Below are positions 1 through 12,767 of a stretch of 64,000 bases of DNA, piece after piece (the stretch's first letter is position 1; each line of letters begins with the position of its first letter). Under the pieces are notes generated by a model. The model did not search any database and was not told the origin of the DNA. It saw only the letters and a program-made list of their open reading frames with translations. A program made the position numbers and the translations under genes. Source of the stretch: Lutraria lutraria. Lineage: Eukaryota > Mollusca > Bivalvia > Venerida > Mactridae. The DNA lies in assembly GCA_964023205.1 (NCBI GenBank), contig OZ026838.1:33569843-33633842 (forward strand). Direction: 5' to 3'.

Positions 1-9
1 TTTAGTTTC

Positions 10-245
10 GGCCATCCTTAAAAAATGTTTGTTTGGGGGTAACCCTACCTACGTAATTTTCAGTAGATATGTAGGTAGATAGGAAATATTTGTTTACCGT
101 TTTTTAAAATTGAACCAAAAATACCTGCCAAAATCCTATTTATATATTGAAAAAAAAATATCCAAGAGACCAAATTAAGTTGGGTAGTGCAGTTATTGGA
201 GAGCAGGTTGCGTTACCCCAAATTAAATATTTTTTAAGGATGGCC
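10..245. mobile_element. MITE with ~36-bp terminal inverted repeats
   Basis: The left end (10-45, starting ggccatccttaaaaaatg) is the imperfect reverse complement of the right end (about 210-245, ending tttttaaggatggcc). The ~165-bp interior is AT-rich and has no ORF. Size, inverted ends and lack of coding capacity fit a miniature inverted-repeat transposable element. A related fragment (tttggccatctttaaaatat) occurs near 45308. Superfamily not assigned. Confidence 0.6.
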
Positions 246-2569
246 ATACTTTAAACATTTTATAATCGTCAATTATAAATGTAGCACGTAATTCATTTGT
301 GGAGTTTAATGTGTTTTCATGTTAGCAATGGAGAACAACAGGTGTCATAGTAATACCATGAATAATAAAACGGACATGTTCCATATTTTATTCTGAGGCA
401 GGAGTTATACACATGTCCAAAAGTATGCAATATTCGATAAATTAACAACTTCTATTGTATGTGTTACACTAATTATGTCATCTATGCGCAATAAAATGAC
501 ACATGGTGATCGTAAGCTCTGTATCAGATAATTTGAAGCTGACGTTTTCTTTTCTGTTCTTAAATAATAATGAAGACAGCCATAGTGATACATCATTTGA
601 AACTATCCAAAATGCCATTAAGTAATTATATGACGACAACAAAAGGGCGCTTAACATATGTGCAATAATATTACATTTCTAACAGATTTTATTGGGTTGA
701 GTTTAGTCACTCTATGAATATATCTTGACTCTATGAGATATTAATTCGCTTATCTCAGACAGCTGTACTTTGCACTGTCAATAATGCATACTACGCAGTA
801 AGCAAAACACTAATAAATTATGTGCAGTTGCGCATAGTTCATATTCCTTAACAGTCCCACTGGCGGATAAGACTGGTCGTTTCGTAGAATAAATATACTT
901 GTTCTCAACAGGTCAAAACAAAATATACTCACCCCAGACCACTGACATTTTCTACATATGTCCGTGAACATATGGACCGTAAAGGTAATTGATAAGATAA
1001 CATGTCAGCATTTTTAAAGATCTTTACCGACGATATTAATATATTAATTAACATTTCGTAAACGGACAATCGAATAGTTTACAACCTGGTTGTATATCAT
1101 TCTATATTGTTATTAAAAGCCAACATTTGGTCTGACGATCACATATTTTTAATTAAATTCTTATAAATGGTCAGTAAATTATATCAACAACGTTGATTTC
1201 CTGCATCGCCGTAAATAACTCTTGATTAACATTAGCAACCCATGACAAAGTTTTGAACTGATGGACAAAAAACGCCAATCCACTGTCAAATGTCCAAAAG
1301 AGATGGAAAAGCAAGACGTTGTGGTTTTGAAAAGTATAAAGAAAATTAATGCAAATTGTATTGATATGTGTAGGGAACTGTCATAAAGAACTTGATATAC
1401 TCCCGATCCAATGTCTATCATTATCTTTCTTTTTGTTTGATATAAACAACAAAAGACGGGCAGTAAACTTAGCGATATAATCTCGGAGTATTGTTAAAAT
1501 GGCAATCCGTAACGGGTATCAAAATAACTTTTCTAAAGGAATGAAAACAAGTTGTGATGATATTGTATTCAATTAACATTTAAAATGCATTTGTCAAGAT
1601 TGAGAAATCATATTCCAACAATTAAGCGTTCAATTTTAACCCTCGACACTTTTTAGGATATCTTATACATGGCCGTGATACACAATTAGAAAGTTAATAT
1701 GACGAACGAGTTGACACACGCTAAAATGTCGATGTTCCTCGATAAGGATTATTAGATTGTCATGCTGTAACATTAGTCAAAGCTGTGGGCATGTCTGTAC
1801 AAAGCACTTAGAATTGTTTCATATTACGACACCTTCATTGACCCTCCTCCCGAGTCATGGATCATTTGATATATCTGTCTAATGATTAACTACCTGGCTA
1901 CATTAACCAAAACGTTAACAAAGTGTTAAACTTAACATTAACCCGTTAATAGCATTAATTAAAAATGTTTTTAGATATAGGACGTTATCTTATAACCTTA
2001 ACTCCGAATTTTTAATTGAAAACGGGTAAATTTAATCCTGTTTAAAACTATACCTATGCATACAACATGAAAGTCCGACATAACAAGTGCACATGTGATT
2101 CACAATGTTTTACCATTATCTTAGTAACATAATTGAACTATTTAAGGTGATTGGTTCAATTAGCAAGCGCGCTTACGTACGAGTATAAGTAACGACATTT
2201 CTATACCAAGTTTTATGATATAGCTTATATACTAACATAAATTGGGCGGGTAGTCGCAATCTAGAGAATATTCGAGAAAATAAATAAAATAACCAGTTTT
2301 AAATACAAATATTAGATGAAGAATAACATGTTTTTTTAGAAACACTTCAATACGTACGTCCCAAATTTCTCGAGGAAATACCCATATTTAGTTCATGAAC
2401 TAATTAACACTTACATACTCATACAATGTTATCAGAAGGACTGGCAATGTTAGAATTTCTGTGTACGAAGTAACTAATCATTCCGTCTCTGTCTAGATCA
2501 TGCTACGTACGTATGATACAGTTTCTTATTACTTGACTTATAACAGTTTTGAATGTGCCATTTATTGAA
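246..2569. other. AT-rich intergenic DNA, no gene recognised
   Basis: Only short chance ORFs are present (largest 80 codons, minus, 1179-1421) with no recognisable domain and no convincing splice structure. I see no RNA gene or clear mobile element here. Confidence 0.5.
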
Positions 2570-3234
2570 ATGTCTCTTTAGTGTTCAAGATCATCTAATC
2601 TATTTGTTTATTTATTGTACTGTCTGTGGGTGTCTCTATAGCGTGTTCAATATCTTCTAATCTATTAGTCTATTTTTGTAGTGTCTCTATAGCGTGTTTC
2701 AGATCTTCTAACATATTTGTTTATTTATTGTGGTGTCTCTATAGTGAGTTCAATATCTTCTAATCTATTAGTCTATTTATTGCACTGTCTCTATAGCGTG
2801 TTCAATATCTTCTAATCTATTAGTTTTTTATTATACTGTCTCTAGTGTTTTCCGGACCTTCTAATCTATTTGTTTATTTATTGCACTGTCTCATTAGCGT
2901 GTTCCAGATCTTCTAATATATTAGTCTATTTTTTGTAGTGTCTCTATAGCGTGTTCCAGATCTTCTAACATATTAGGTTATTTATTATACTGTCTCTAGT
3001 GTTTTCCGGACCTTCTAATCTACTTGTTTATTTACTGCACAGTATCTATAGCGTGTTCTAGATCTTCTAATTTATTTGTTTATTTATTGTACTGCCTCAA
3101 TAGTGTTCTTTATCTTATCAATTTATCTATTTATTGTCCTGTCACTAGTCTGACAAATCTTCCAATTTATTTGTTTACTTATTGAAATGTCACCTGTGTG
3201 TTCACGATTTTCTTATCTAATTGTTTATTTATTA
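2570..3234. repeat. 52-bp minisatellite, about 13 diverged copies
   Basis: The unit is tgtctctatagcgtgttc followed by a (a/c)(a/g)atcttctaatctatt block and tgtttatttattg. Copies begin near 2570, 2630, 2681, 2733, 2785, 2837, 2887, 2939, 2991, 3041, 3093, 3140 and 3187. Most are 50-52 bp long, and the outer copies are the most diverged. Alternating variants (cgtgttcaatat versus ttttccggacc) hint at a two-unit higher-order period in the middle. Confidence 0.85.
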
Positions 3235-5090
3235 AACATGCTCTTTTACTATTGTTGTATAAATTCCCTTTTCTTTTGAAGCCACTTATGATAGAATTGC
3301 TACACACATCTTTTCGAAATATATAAAGCCTGCAAGTGAGCACTGGAGACCTGAAAATTACACATGTGATGATTTTTTTTCAGCTTGCTTATGGAAGTTC
3401 GGTGGCTTAACCCGGGTGTACGCAAGGTACATACCTTTCTTCACTGTTAAAGCTGGAAAGTTGCCAAATAACTGTTGGTGCGACCAAAGTGAAGACTTAA
3501 AGATGGTTAAAACAGAAAAGTCTATCAGTGAGTGTGCAAAAGTGACGTTAAAACGGTTTATAGCTTTAATTATAGGTAGAGATAGTGCACGTCTGTATCA
3601 TTGATAAAATAATTTGAAACGCGAACCATGTTACAAAATTGATGATATGACGCGACGTAGGAGTGAGTTTGCATTTTATTCTGAAGTGTATCTTTTACAA
3701 AAATATGATTATGAAATATACCCCATAGTGGTTAATCTTTTGTGGTTCCCTAAATGATACATTACGTGCAGTTTATAGAACAATATATTTATCATGATAG
3801 CAATATGATTTCGTGACAATATGCATCCTTTCTTGTCACCATCAATTGATGGCTTTGGTTTAAATCGGGAGATCTTATCTTATATTTCTGTTTTCTTAAG
3901 ATGGTTATTTTATCTGATACACGAGGACCGATTGCGACTATAAAGAGTTATATGAAAAGTGATTTATACCATATAACAAAACACAACAGTGATGTATAAA
4001 GTACCGTTATTCATTTAATGTGTAATACGATTATTATTAATAAGCAGTCGATTAAATACGTTTCGCTGCTTGTCCGAAATTAAATGAACGCAAACCAGGT
4101 GTGGCGATGCCAGTCTTGTCTCGGCTGTAAATATACAAACATCTGAACAACACATTGGACAATAATATTCAGTTTTCTAAAGTGGACTTTCAGATAACAA
4201 TCATAATCCTTGAATAACTTTGGAAAAGGGTCACCAAAGCAGTAGTTTTCCCCCATTTTTTCATGACCATGATGAAGCTTTCAATGCGGCATTCGGATGA
4301 TAAAATTCATGTCAATATGATATGGGTTTGTTAAGGACATATCTGACAGTTTCCACAATTTTACTAATAAATCCATAGGCAAAATGAAAACGTATAGACA
4401 GATTTTTAAAAAAAATTGCATGGTTATAGCATATGGAAATAGAAACTTTTCAAGCGAAACAAATGGGGGTCTCGGTGCTCGTTTGTGAGTTACCTGCCCT
4501 TGACTTTTTGGCTTATCTTAGGTTATATCCAGGAGAGAATAATTTTAATAGAGTTATTATACCTTTCATAATCAAATCAAAATAGCGTTTACAAGAATGT
4601 TTTAAAACATTTTTTGTTACGATAACTATGAAAAATATGATTTTATAACTCTTCAATTTATGGTGGTCATGGTAACCAAGAATTCATACATTTCTATGGA
4701 ATGTTAAGACTGGCAGTCTTACAACGCACTTAAGGAATTTCTACTTCGCATTTATAGATCAGCTGATGACGGCCTAAATAATCGATCATATATTTTTAGC
4801 TTTTAAGAGTTTCTGACCGGAACCGTTTGAATAACCTTTAAAGAAAACGTATCAGGCATGAATAATAATTGCAATATTAAATACCACCAGAGTTTTTCGG
4901 AGACGATATTTGAAGGAAAATTCAAACGGATGTCAGTCGGTGATCGTCCATATTAAATAATAAAGCAATAAAATGTCTCGTAGGGATAAAAAGATTGGAT
5001 ACGCTAAAAGGACACGACAACGATCTAAAAGTTTACTCTTCTCTAAGAGGTAGATAATGGATGTTCAAAACACTTAAGAGACCCGCCTCC
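3235..5090. other. Intergenic DNA with a 3' SINE fragment (about 3384-3545)
   Basis: Near 3384-3545 there is a sequence (ggtggcttaacccgggtgta, then gctggaaagttgccaaataa, then tgttggtgcgacc) matching the 3' body of the tRNA-derived SINE seen elsewhere in this window (5091, 12410, 36358, 47815). The 62-codon ORF at 3416-3604 lies inside it and is not a gene. Nothing else was recognised. Confidence 0.5.
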
Positions 5091-5330
5091 GTGGTCGAGT
5101 AGATAAGGTCACTAACTTCAAATCACTGTAACCTCTCACTGATAGAGGGTCGTGGTTTCGAGCCGTGCAACCGGCCATGTCTCTTTATATGAGAAAGTTG
5201 GCAGTTGCTTACGGAGGATGGGAGTCTAGTACTGGTTCTTGCCAGGAGCGATGATTAGGTTAACTGTCCGCCTAATATGACCCTGACTGTAGAAAAGGAG
5301 CGTAAAACTTAAACAAACAAATCAAAACAC
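5091..5330 (+). mobile_element. tRNA-derived SINE, near full length
   Basis: The tRNA-like head has a box A-type sequence (tggtcgagtagataagg) and a box B-type sequence (ggtttcgagcc). A body follows with cttacggaggatgggagtct. The copy ends in an A-rich tail (cttaaacaaacaaatcaaaa). Partial relatives occur near 3384, 12410, 27120, 36358 and 47815. This is a Pol III-type retroposon. The family name is not assigned. Confidence 0.7.
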
Positions 5331-6492
5331 TTGGCTGCACTAGGAAACAATAAACATGACAAGAAACTAAGCAACAGGAGTTATAACAATCACTACACAT
5401 GCTGGATTCGTTAACAGTCTCACATTATGCCATATTCCCTCTGGAACGATGTATTGTTGTATAATAACATTAGTTAATCATATACAATGAATAATAACAA
5501 TAAGCAGGTTTTCACGGAATGAAGTTTCAAAAGAAATTGCTGTGAAATAATATGATCAATTGTCCATACAGCTGATGTTAAATCTCAATACGTTAATGAA
5601 GTTATGAATTTCATATAAGTTCCTTTGTTTTTACGGTTTGGGTTTAAGAATATTTTATTTGAAAACGTATTTTTTGAGTACGGACTTCAAATATTATTAC
5701 AGCGTAATACAAGAAGATGATATTGTCCTAAACGTATTAATGAACATCATTGAGCACAATCATACTTAGTTAATAATACATAAAAAGCGGCTTGATATTC
5801 AAGTGGTTCCGTGTATTTGTTACGTTTCAATAAGTGACAATGTCCCACTCGATTTTACCTTTAATGAAAAAGCGAAGTAGTATTGAAATATTGTTTAAGT
5901 TTCAGGAATACAAATAAATTTGATATTCTGCCATTCATTAAGCTATCCATTGAATCTGTTAACCCGGGTATGAATATCATTCTCTCTGTTTTTCTTCATC
6001 TCAAGAGCGAGAGTAACACCAGTGATAATATTGATACAAATTGTTCAATGCGAGAGATGAGAAAGAAACGAGTACAATGGACTTGGAAACAATCAAGGCA
6101 GTCCCCTGCTGTTAGGGTGTGTGTACAACACGAAGGCTTCCATTCACCCCTAAACCACTTACCAGTGATGCGATATACTTCAGATTTATTATTTTGCAAC
6201 ACGTGTGTTTTATTCCATTAAACGTAGTAAGTACTCATGTTAACGAGAACCGATTCTGAAGTATGTGTATTAATATCTGTGTGTATATTAAAATTTAAAT
6301 ATTTATACTCAGTAGCCCTAGTTCAATAGTTTAATCATCCCATCCCAGAATTTTTTTTCCTGCGTACTGTTATAAAAGTAGTACTTGCGGCTTTGTATTG
6401 CTTATGCATTGGCTATGCTGTTTTTGCTGAACGTGTGACTTTTGATACTAGTTTCGTTTCGGCTGTTTGAGGTTGTTGTTGTTGATTTCACA
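5331..6492. other. Intergenic DNA, nothing recognised
   Basis: Overlapping chance ORFs on both strands at 5883-6221 have no recognisable domain or splice context. No RNA gene or clear repeat was seen. Confidence 0.45.
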
Positions 6493-6630
6493 TACAGTAA
6501 GCCTATGAACAAAGGCCACATTTGGAAAACACAATCTGTGGCCATTATATTGATAGGTGGCCTTTATTTTAGGATATTTTTATTCACAGGGTGGACTTCA
6601 TTCGGAGGTGGCAACCAACACAGGTTTAAC
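6493..6630. mobile_element. Diverged copy of the 'cagtcaaacctg' inverted-repeat MITE
   Basis: It begins tacagtaagcctatgaacaa and ends ggaggtggcaac...cacaggtttaac. The family termini are roughly TACAGTCAAACCTGTG and its complement, with internal 'aaaggccac' and 'ggtggcctttatt' blocks. Other copies lie at 25937, 28671, 36718 and 42695. Confidence 0.55.
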
Positions 6631-9600
6631 AATATGATTTAATACGGTTCATATAATCGACATGTATGATTTTTTAAATTTTTTGTCGTGTTTTAAAGGA
6701 TATAATATGACGTAGTTAGGACTAATATGGTGATTTTACTATTATGCATACTGTAAGAGTTGCGTTGATATTTACTTTCATTGCCATTCATATATCTTTG
6801 TCCGCTCCGATTTCTATCATACAATAAAGGGATTTATGCAGCTAAGTGGACACCATCGTGCTTTCGTATCATTGATTACTTCGTACTGTAACAAAACCAA
6901 TTATGGGGATCAATGACACTAATCCAACACACACAAGTGTTCGAGTGACCAATGCTTCGATGTTTTATTCGGTCACGTGTTTGCCAGCAAGCTGTTCTAA
7001 ATTAGGTTGTGCTCGCCATCATGCCAGCGATAGTCATTAGACATAATCACATGACTGGGCTATGTCTTGACAGAGGTGTCGCTGTTGCTTAGGTAATGGT
7101 TTGTACATGTGAACGTATATCACGTGCCGTAAACATTGGCAACAACCGACAAAATGCAACATTCTAAACATAATGGTATCAGAAAGGTCTACTTTATCAC
7201 CATGTTCTTCACCGCCGACAATCCAACGCCCTTTTACCAGTGTCTCTGTAAAATACATGTTATTCTGTATAACGACATTGCCTGCCATAGCTCTAATGTG
7301 ACCACATCTAGTGAAATGACCCCTCCTGCCAGTCGGCCTGTAGGCGACCACAGTTATTAGTTTTTTAATAATAAACGGCATTTTGTCTAATATTGGCACT
7401 TTTCAGCAGGTTTTATTTCTTTTCTAAAATATGGATAAATGAATAAATTACTATGAGTATTGGTATTGTCGATTAAGAGAATTATCTAAAATATTCTTCT
7501 TTTTACACCCTCTAAAGGATGAAAATGTAAGTGTTCTACAAATGTAAAATGACACCCACAAAGAAGAGCAAAATACGATTCTGATCTTAATCCGCCGAAC
7601 AAAAAGACAATATCTGCTTTTAGGTTGATACGAGCAAAATTGAATAGTATCCAATGCACCGTAAATTGTCTAGAAAAAGATACGAATGACAAATTGAATG
7701 AGTTTGCAAAGAAAGATTATTTATTTCTTTCACTATATTTGATAAATTATAAAATGGATAATATTTCGAATATCACTCTTTATTTTCGGTATTCAAATAA
7801 TTTTTGGAACGGAATCCGGGTGATTAGCAGTATCATAAATAATCAGAAGTCTAAAAAGAGCATATGATAACACTGATAGTAAAAATGTGTATTTCTTGCT
7901 TATTTCACTGCTAAGAATAAAATCGCAAGTCTGTAAAATGATCCACGTACGTCACAAAAGGATATTGTATCATTGTATAACTTACAATTCTAAAGCCGTC
8001 TATTGTATTTATTATTTATAACGACAGTAATCTTATTTGTTTTTAATTCATTTTGTGGCATCGAAAAAAAACCATGATTTGCATTTATGAATTTCATGAA
8101 AGGAATTAATATTACGCAGTTAGGTGAACAACTGCCACTGTAGAAGTTTACGCTGACTTTGTATTCCATTATCGATGAAGTGGCAACTCACAGATGTTCC
8201 TTGATCTTGGACCACGTGATTTGAAAAATGACCGATGCTTTAAATGTCGGAAATCAAAGTGAGGAGGAATATTGGCAATTAGACAATGTTTACCTAGCTA
8301 ATACGTCTGCCGTATCTGAGTAGAATTTCCGACACATTAATGATAACAATTGTAATCTCAATTTGAAATCTGAGATTTTATATTGAAAAACGTTGTTCAT
8401 TTCTCCACTGTGTTTGATACAGGTTTTCAGTAGCCGCAGACAAACATTGACGAGATCTCCATGATTAATCTAGACCATTTTTTTTATACAAATGGCCCAT
8501 TAAGCATTCTATTGAAAAGTCTTTGCGTAATTTTAGATTCTACGAGTCTTGTTTACTCATGATGGATTCTTTCCTAAATGTTATTTATGATCTGGCTACA
8601 TAAGTAGCAGTAGAATAAACGATATTGTCACTTGTCATAATGCGAAATTAAACCTTATGACGCACATTCTATTATTTATTTCATGATGAAATATGAAATC
8701 GCTACAACTGTTACCCCGTATAGTTTCACTTGATACCACGGATGGGTTTTACCTGCTGTTAGGCGTGTTAGTTACTCGTGAGAGAATAAATATTATAGGC
8801 TTGACACAAATATACCACTAACTCTCATGCGTTATATCAAGATGTTATACGTTTGCTTTAAATGGATTTTTTATAACTTTCAGCCACCAAATCCATGTTT
8901 TGACAAGTGTAGAAAGTTCTAAATAAGTAATTGGAACTCCTCGGTTTCCACAGAAAACATCTCGGACATAATAGTCAGGCCTCCATATTGTTCTTGTTGA
9001 CTGACTCTGGGAATCCAACAATGATAACAATCTGTTTCTCTTTCAATGGGAATGTGATGCACATTTTTATCTATCGCGAAAGATAATCACGTTTGAAAAT
9101 CTGTCATTCTAAGAATGATTCTTGAAAACGAGTGCCTAGTATTGCAAAAGTAGTTACCGGAAGCCACATAATCAAAATTTGTAACCCTATACTCAAATAC
9201 AAGGCGTATTCTTAGTGAAGGGAATGTCGGGGAATGCCAAGGTAGTTATGATTGCTAAATAAGTAGTAGAGAAACGTCGAGACTGCTTATTTCTGTATAT
9301 AAAATTAATGAACTGTTCCGGGATATCGTTTTTAACGACATAATCTGTTATAAATTCTTCAAAATATGACTTACTTCAAGGGGTATGCATATTCTGCTGT
9401 TTTTTTTTTGTCCAGACTTATTACAGAACGTTAATAAATAAACAAGGATATACACTCGAAACATACAGATTAAGAGACGCTTCAATGTTACAAAACTGCG
9501 CCTGGTCATAAAATTAATGATCGTGGGGGTTCAAACGGCCCACCAGGTATTGCAATCATCTTGTTAGAACTACGACGCGTTATGCAGTATTTCGTCGGTG

Positions 9601-9770
9601 AAATTCGAAAAAATTGATTTTCGTTCCATAAGAATCAGCGTGTCCGACTCTACAAACTTCGTAAAGCATGTACATCGAAGCAAATTAGAAGTTGGCGTTT
9701 TGATCACGTGAGCAAACCGCGTATGTCAATTGGTTGGTAAAAGTGAAAATCGCGTAAGTCTACCTGTGAA
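6631..9770. other. Intergenic DNA with one unexplained 120-codon ORF
   Basis: The interval is AT-rich except for about 6940-7370. There a 120-codon minus-strand ORF (7037-7399) overlaps a 74-codon plus-strand ORF. I recognise no domain in either, and neither has a convincing promoter or splice frame. The rest shows only short chance ORFs. Confidence 0.4.
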
Positions 9771-11045
9771 ATGGTTGTCACAAAAAATGAGGATGATGAT
9801 TACGTTTCAGAAGGATCTAAGTTCCAAACAGGGAATACAGATCATGAAATATCAAGTGTTGATAATGACCATTTTTATGATTCAGACGATTCAGCAGCAG
9901 ATAAAACATGGATGCCAAATAAACGTAATGGGGACTTTACAAGTGAAAGAGAATATCTTGAACCAGATTACAAATCGTACGCAGATCTTTATCGGGTTTA
10001 CAAGGACCATTGCTCTAAAAATGAAATTAGGCCTGTTTCGAAGATGACCCTACTTAAGATATCCCGTGAAATGAACATATCCCTGTTTCGACCTAAAAAG
10101 GATCAATGTGATACGTGTGTTGCAAATGAAACAAATAATATCTCTGAGGTAGAATATCAGGCTCGTGTGATAAGAAAAGATTGTGCTAGAAATGAGAAAC
10201 AAAAAGACAAACAAAGATCAATTGACAATAACAAAATTAAAGTGTTCACAATGGATGTTCAGAGTGTGTTGCTTTGTCCACCAATCCAAGCAAGTGCTGT
10301 TTATTTTAAAACAAAACTAGCTTGTCACAATTTCACTACTTATAACTTGGCATCAAAAGAAGTGAATTGCTATTTCTGGCACGAGGGACAATGTGGTTTA
10401 ACGGCTGATAGTTTTGCGTCGTATATTTATGATTTGATAGAAGATTCAATGCAACCAGATATAGAAGAACTTATATTGTTTTCAGATGGTTGTGGATATC
10501 AAAACAGGAACGTAACATTAGCTAATTACTACGTTAATTTATGCATCTGTCAAGCACAAAATCATTATTTCACAAAAATACTTTGACGAGGGCCATACAC
10601 AAATGGAGATAGACTCAGTTCATACTAAATAGACCCATCTATTCACCGACTAACAATGTGGAGAAGATGCAAGAGGTTAGACCGAACCAACCTTACAATA
10701 TAAAGTATTTAAATCATGTTTTTTTTCCAAAAAGTATAGTACATTAAAGTACTATGATAAAATTAGCCTGGGGAAAGGGCTTGTGATCCGGTAGTGTCGG
10801 ATATATGAGAACTAAGATACTTACCCGACGGAACAATTCAGTACAAACTTAAGTTAGAAGAGAATTACAATTTTACCAGAAAAGAGGAATACCAAGAAAC
10901 CTTCAGCACAGTGTTTTGATGTTGTAGAACCACTATTCAATGTTCCTTTAAAGATTAAGAAATCTAAATTTGACCACCTACAGCGACTGAAGACCTGTAT
11001 CCCGCATGATTATCATGCCTTTTATGACAGTTTAATGTATGATTA
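9771..11045 (+). pseudogene. Broken DDE-type transposase-like gene
   Basis: An ORF of 271 codons starts at ATG 9771. The acidic N-terminus is followed by a Cys pair (QCDTC, about residue 113) and a Lys/Arg-rich stretch. Two acidic motifs typical of RNase H-fold transposases follow: FTMDVQ (about residue 157) and LFSDGCGYQNRN (about residues 236-247). The reading frame breaks near 10577-10584. One base over, the protein resumes with KYFDEGHTQMEIDSVH, which could hold the third acidic residue. It then meets stops, and further degraded homology continues to about 11045 (DHLQRLKTCIPHDYHAFYDS). It belongs to a transposase-like family that I recall as widespread in invertebrate genomes. I cannot assign the superfamily with certainty. 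No terminal inverted repeats were identified. Confidence 0.65.
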
Positions 11046-11878
11046 AGCCATACATATTTTTCGTCATGACGCTTACATAATAACGTATAGATATCAGTGT
11101 AGTTTTATATTAGAATTATCCTATTCATAGAGTGTTCAGTGAGTGTATCCTTAAATACTAGTAGATCACAACGCGTTGATAAAAAATACAGTAATATATA
11201 TATTAATATGAGAGATTGCTAGATGGCGTTAGTGGTATAACGAGTTTTTAAACAGTTTAAATATATTTCAAACATTATGAAATCGTGTTTTAAATATGTT
11301 TACAGTTTCACATTGTATAATTAAATTGTATGTAATTGCTAACGTATTGTATGCAATTAATGCGATAACACATGTACTCTGTTTATAAATCATTCTGCTT
11401 CCAAAACCAATATCGTATTTTTTTTCAATATCATTGAAATAAATAATATTTATAGAACAGCTGTGTTTTCCCGCAGTCAATTTACGCACACGTTGCAAAG
11501 TGACGTCACGCGCTCTACATATTTCAAGTTTACAAAAGCAAATTTCACAGTTTTAGAAGAAAAAGGGCTTGTTTCGTCGGTAATAATTATCTCGGGATAA
11601 TATCAGCAGTTGATTGTTTTTGCATATTTTTTCTATAGCAAAAAGCTAATGGGACTTTAAGTCAACGTAAGCCGCAGACAGTTCTTATGTCCAAGAGAGA
11701 TATATCATGAACGCAGCCGATATTACTAGTAATGTCAAAGAATAAACCAACATAATAGAAAGCACTACCAGAATCATGTTTAGGAACACTAGGAGACGTT
11801 GTTAACCAAGCTGTAATTAAAGCTTCGTTTAGTTCAGTGTCGGGAACCATACTACAAAATTAAGGTTACTATTTATAT
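11046..11878. other. Intergenic DNA, nothing recognised
   Basis: AT-rich sequence with only short chance ORFs (62 and 76 codons, minus strand). No RNA gene or repeat recognised. Confidence 0.45.
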
Positions 11879-12135
11879 CCCCGCAAACGAAGTTTGAGAG
11901 GGGGTATATTGGAGTCACTCTGTCGGTCGGTTGGTTGGTTGGTCGGTCGTTGGTCGGTCGGTCGGTCGATCGGTCGGCCGGTCCTACCGCATAAAAGTTG
12001 TGGAGCGAACTACATCCACATGTTTAAGCTATTGCAGCGAAACTTGAAATATGTTATCATCATGAAGTGTAGATGTGCAAGACACAATGCCCAGCGATTC
12101 ACTCATTGCAGAGTTATGTCCCCCTAAACATAGCC
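11879..12135 (+). repeat. Interspersed 'cccgcaaacgaagttt' element with GTCG-rich run
   Basis: It starts ccccgcaaacgaagtttgag, then ggggtatattggagtcactc, then an imperfect (GGTC/GGTT)n run at about 11925-11985, then gtggagcgaactacatccac, ending near attgcagagttatgtccccc. From general familiarity this structure recurs in bivalve genomes. The 77-codon ORF at 11894-12127 is contained in it and is not a gene. Class not assigned. Confidence 0.6.
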
Positions 12136-12409
12136 ATATAGTGTACTATTGCAGTATTAGTGTCAAAGCGGCGGCGTGGTTATTTGGGCACTTCTATGAT
12201 AGCTCTAGTTAAACTTCCTGCGGTCTTCAAAATGCATCAAATCTTTTAAATCATGTATATCTATCTGTGTGCCATTGATGAAAGCATGGGTGCTGTAACA
12301 CACTTGTAATGCCTAGTCTTCTAGGCATGCTACTTTTATGTCAGTATAATTGTATTAAAGGTTATATTGATACATTACAACCCAGTACTGAAGATGCTAA
12401 CAAAATGTA

Positions 12410-12650
12410 TGGAGCCTCTGAAGTCGAGTGGTTAGGGTAACTGACAAGTAAAATCTAGTCCTTCACTGCTGTGGATTAGAATATTACCCGGGGCAATAAA
12501 AGAATTCACAGGCGAGGAAATTATCCAGTCAACTTACGGAGAGTCGATGGTTTTACCAAGATATACTCCCCGGGAATTCCTCCTCCGTTAAACCTGTAAA
12601 TTTGCCAAATGACCCTGCTTCTTGATCAGACGTTTTTTAAAAAAAACTGA
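12410..12650 (+). mobile_element. tRNA-derived SINE, diverged
   Basis: The head contains gaagtcgagtggttagggta (box A-like). The body has cttacggagagtcgatggtt, a short cctcctccgttaaacctg segment and tttgccaaatgaccctgctt, the same order as the copy at 5091 and the tails at 3384 and 36358. Box B has decayed. Confidence 0.55.
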
Positions 12651-12767
12651 GAAAGAAGTAGTTTTAAAATTAATAAATATATAACCAATATTCTAGTACA
12701 TAATACATAAAAGAGATTCACAGCATTAGTCTTTCAATCAGTTTATTCTAAACTGACATCATATATA

